Shown: one piece after another, positions 6,119 through 7,526 of the stretch
Numbering within the stretch: the first letter of the stretch is position 1
How the letters are laid out: each line of letters opens with the position of its first letter
Notes under the pieces: model-generated
What the model was told of the DNA's origin: nothing
What the model saw: the letters and a program-made list of their open reading frames with translations, nothing else
The model's database searches: none
Source: Thermococcaceae archaeon
Lineage (GTDB): Archaea > Methanobacteriota_B > Thermococci > Thermococcales > Thermococcaceae
Length of the DNA stretch: 7,526 bases
Assembly (NCBI GenBank): GCA_026986455.1
Contig: JALSON010000331.1
Coordinates: 1 to 7,526, forward strand
Direction of reading: 5' to 3'
Program-made: the position numbers and the translations under genes

Positions 6119-7525
6119 GGATGGACATTGATTAATAGCTCAGATGATACTAAAAATTTCAATTCTCCCAGAGTCTTATTGGAACGCGGGAAGAATGAGG
6201 AGGTGGTCGGAATGGCGAAGATTTCAATTCTCCCAGAGTCTTATTGGAACCCGGGTCGGGGTCGCTGAATATCTATCGCTTTGATGATTTCAATTCTCCC
6301 AGAGTCTTATTGGAACTGATCCGTGTAAATTCTGATTGCTACCACTGTCTTCTGATTTCAATTCTCCCAGAGTCTTATTGGAACCTCATTCCTCGGCTTG
6401 GTGGGAAATGGAACGTCTATCATTTCAATTCTCCCAGAGTCTTATTGGAACAGGAATTCCAACCAGTTCTATAAAGTCATCACCAAGAATTTCAATTCTC
6501 CCAGAGTCTTATTGGAACGCCCTGCAATCCCTCCGAACAGCCAGGCGGCCACGATTTCAATTCTCCCAGAGTCTTATTGGAACTTGAAGTCTTTAGAGGC
6601 AAATACGCCGACCTTAAAAAATTTCAATTCTCCCAGAGTCTTATTGGAACAATCCTGCTTTTAACATAGACCTTCGCATGAAATTTATTTCAATTCTCCC
6701 AGAGTCTTATTGGAACGTCAGGTACGGAAAACCAGAACCGGGGAAGCAAATACATTTCAATTCTCCCAGAGTCTTATTGGAACACTACTAAGCTTGACAT
6801 AGAAAAAGTGAAGAAAGCAGATTTCAATTCTCCCAGAGTCTTATTGGAACGGTCAGCGCATGACCGGCGAGGTTCTATCAGAGAAGGTATTTCAATTCTC
6901 CCAGAGTCTTATTGGAACTTTATGTGCAGGCTTTTAGCTCAACGACAGTTGCAGCATTTCAATTCTCCCAGAGTCTTATTGGAACACACCTCCAGTTTTT
7001 CCGCCCACCCCGAACCCCGTTATTTCAATTCTCCCAGAGTCTTATTGGAACTTTAAGAATATATGTTCGACCTCCAGCAAGTGCTACCACATTTCAATTC
7101 TCCCAGAGTCTTATTGGAACGAGCCCGACGTTGTAGACCTCCTCCCTGCGATTTTTCCAATTTCAATTCTCCCAGAGTCTTATTGGAACGAATTTGTCAT
7201 CTCTTTGAGTTCTTGAGCTTTCTCGAATTTCAATTCTCCCAGAGTCTTATTGGAACGGCGCCTCAGCTCTGTGTAGTCGATCTTGAGTTTCTATTTCAAT
7301 TCTCCCAGAGTCTTATTGGAACCCTCCTAAACGTCATATGCGTGATTTCCGTGATATGATTTCAATTCTCCCAGAGTCTTATTGGAACCTTCTTTGCTTT
7401 CATGTACTTCTCCTCGCCGAGGTCGATATTTCAATTCTCCCAGAGTCTTATTGGAACTATCACCCTTTGAGCAATCCAATCAGGAAGAGTACTGCATTTC
7501 AATTCTCCCAGAGTCTTATTGGAAC
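6089..7525 (-). CRISPR. CRISPR array, 22 repeats and 21 complete spacers, continuing past the right edge
   Basis: A 30-base repeat (+ strand begins ATTTCAATTC, middle TCCCAGAGTC, end TTATTGGAAC) occurs at 6089, 6156, 6221, 6287, 6355, 6422, 6489, 6554, 6621, 6687, 6754, 6821, 6889, 6956, 7022, 7091, 7160, 7227, 7293, 7359, 7428 and 7496. Only the first copy differs. The 21 complete spacers are 35-39 bases, all different, and the base at 7526 starts another. On the minus strand the repeat runs from GTTCCAATAAG to GAATTGAAAT; from memory Pyrococcus furiosus repeats are very similar, with an 8-base crRNA tag AUUGAAAG, here AUUGAAAU. That orientation, plus the degenerate left-end repeat, means transcription leftward and a leader to the right of the window. 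Repeats of this kind serve type I and III systems in Thermococcales, but no cas gene is present here. The repeat has no stop in any + frame, which creates spurious open frames. Confidence 0.98.
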
Positions 7526-7526
7526 C

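Noticed and set aside
6987..6999. Self-targeting of the hycI leader (641-653) by spacer 14.
   Set aside because: Only 13 contiguous bases match and most of them are the common ribosome-binding-site sequence and a T-run; the rest of the spacer does not match.
6244..7359. Several + strand open frames of 70-100 codons within the array, with recurring ISILPESYWN, FNSPRVLLE and FQFSQSLIGT peptides.
   Set aside because: They are the CRISPR repeat read in its three stop-free + frames with spacer DNA between. The start codons fall in spacers and nothing suggests expression.

Overview
The window looks like chromosomal DNA of a hyperthermophilic archaeon of the Thermococcales (Thermococcus, Pyrococcus or a close relative). 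The reasons are strong GGAGGTG ribosome binding sites a few bases from the start codons, short leaders behind A/T-rich TATA boxes, a hydrogenase-maturation set with the archaeal Mrp/MinD-type HypB, and a CRISPR repeat that, as I remember those genomes, closely resembles Pyrococcus/Thermococcus repeats. The genus is an inference; no marker gene here settles it.

Layout. Positions 2-172 are the 3' end of an unrecognised + strand gene that overlaps the end of the next gene tail to tail. Positions 158-1874 hold a minus-strand hydrogenase-maturation operon transcribed hypA -> hypB -> hycI: nickel chaperone, its ATPase partner and the C-terminal protease. hypA and hypB overlap by 4 bases. hypB and hycI are separated by a 95-base spacer made mostly of a degenerate hexanucleotide repeat. 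Divergent from hypA is nikR (1983-2399), the nickel-responsive repressor. The roughly 108-base divergent region has two facing TATA boxes and two inverted repeats that could be operators.

Positions 2492-6094 are a tightly coupled + strand operon behind its own promoter: an FmdE-family protein with a C-terminal zinc ribbon, a FecB/BtuF-like binding lipoprotein, a FecCD/BtuC-type permease and a FecE/BtuD-type ATPase, each overlapping the next by about 4 bases. Next to NikR and the nickel-insertion genes, a nickel or cobalt (or chelate) uptake role is an attractive but unproven reading. The window may therefore be a 'nickel island' covering sensing, uptake, delivery and hydrogenase processing.

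Positions 6089-7525 are a CRISPR array of 22 repeats of 30 bp and 21 complete spacers of 35-39 bp, running off the right edge. Its first, degenerate repeat overlaps the end of the ATPase gene and supplies its stop codon. The repeat orientation (crRNA tag AUUGAAAU on the minus strand) and the degenerate left repeat put the leader to the right, outside the window, so pre-crRNA would be transcribed leftward towards the ABC operon. No cas gene is in the window.
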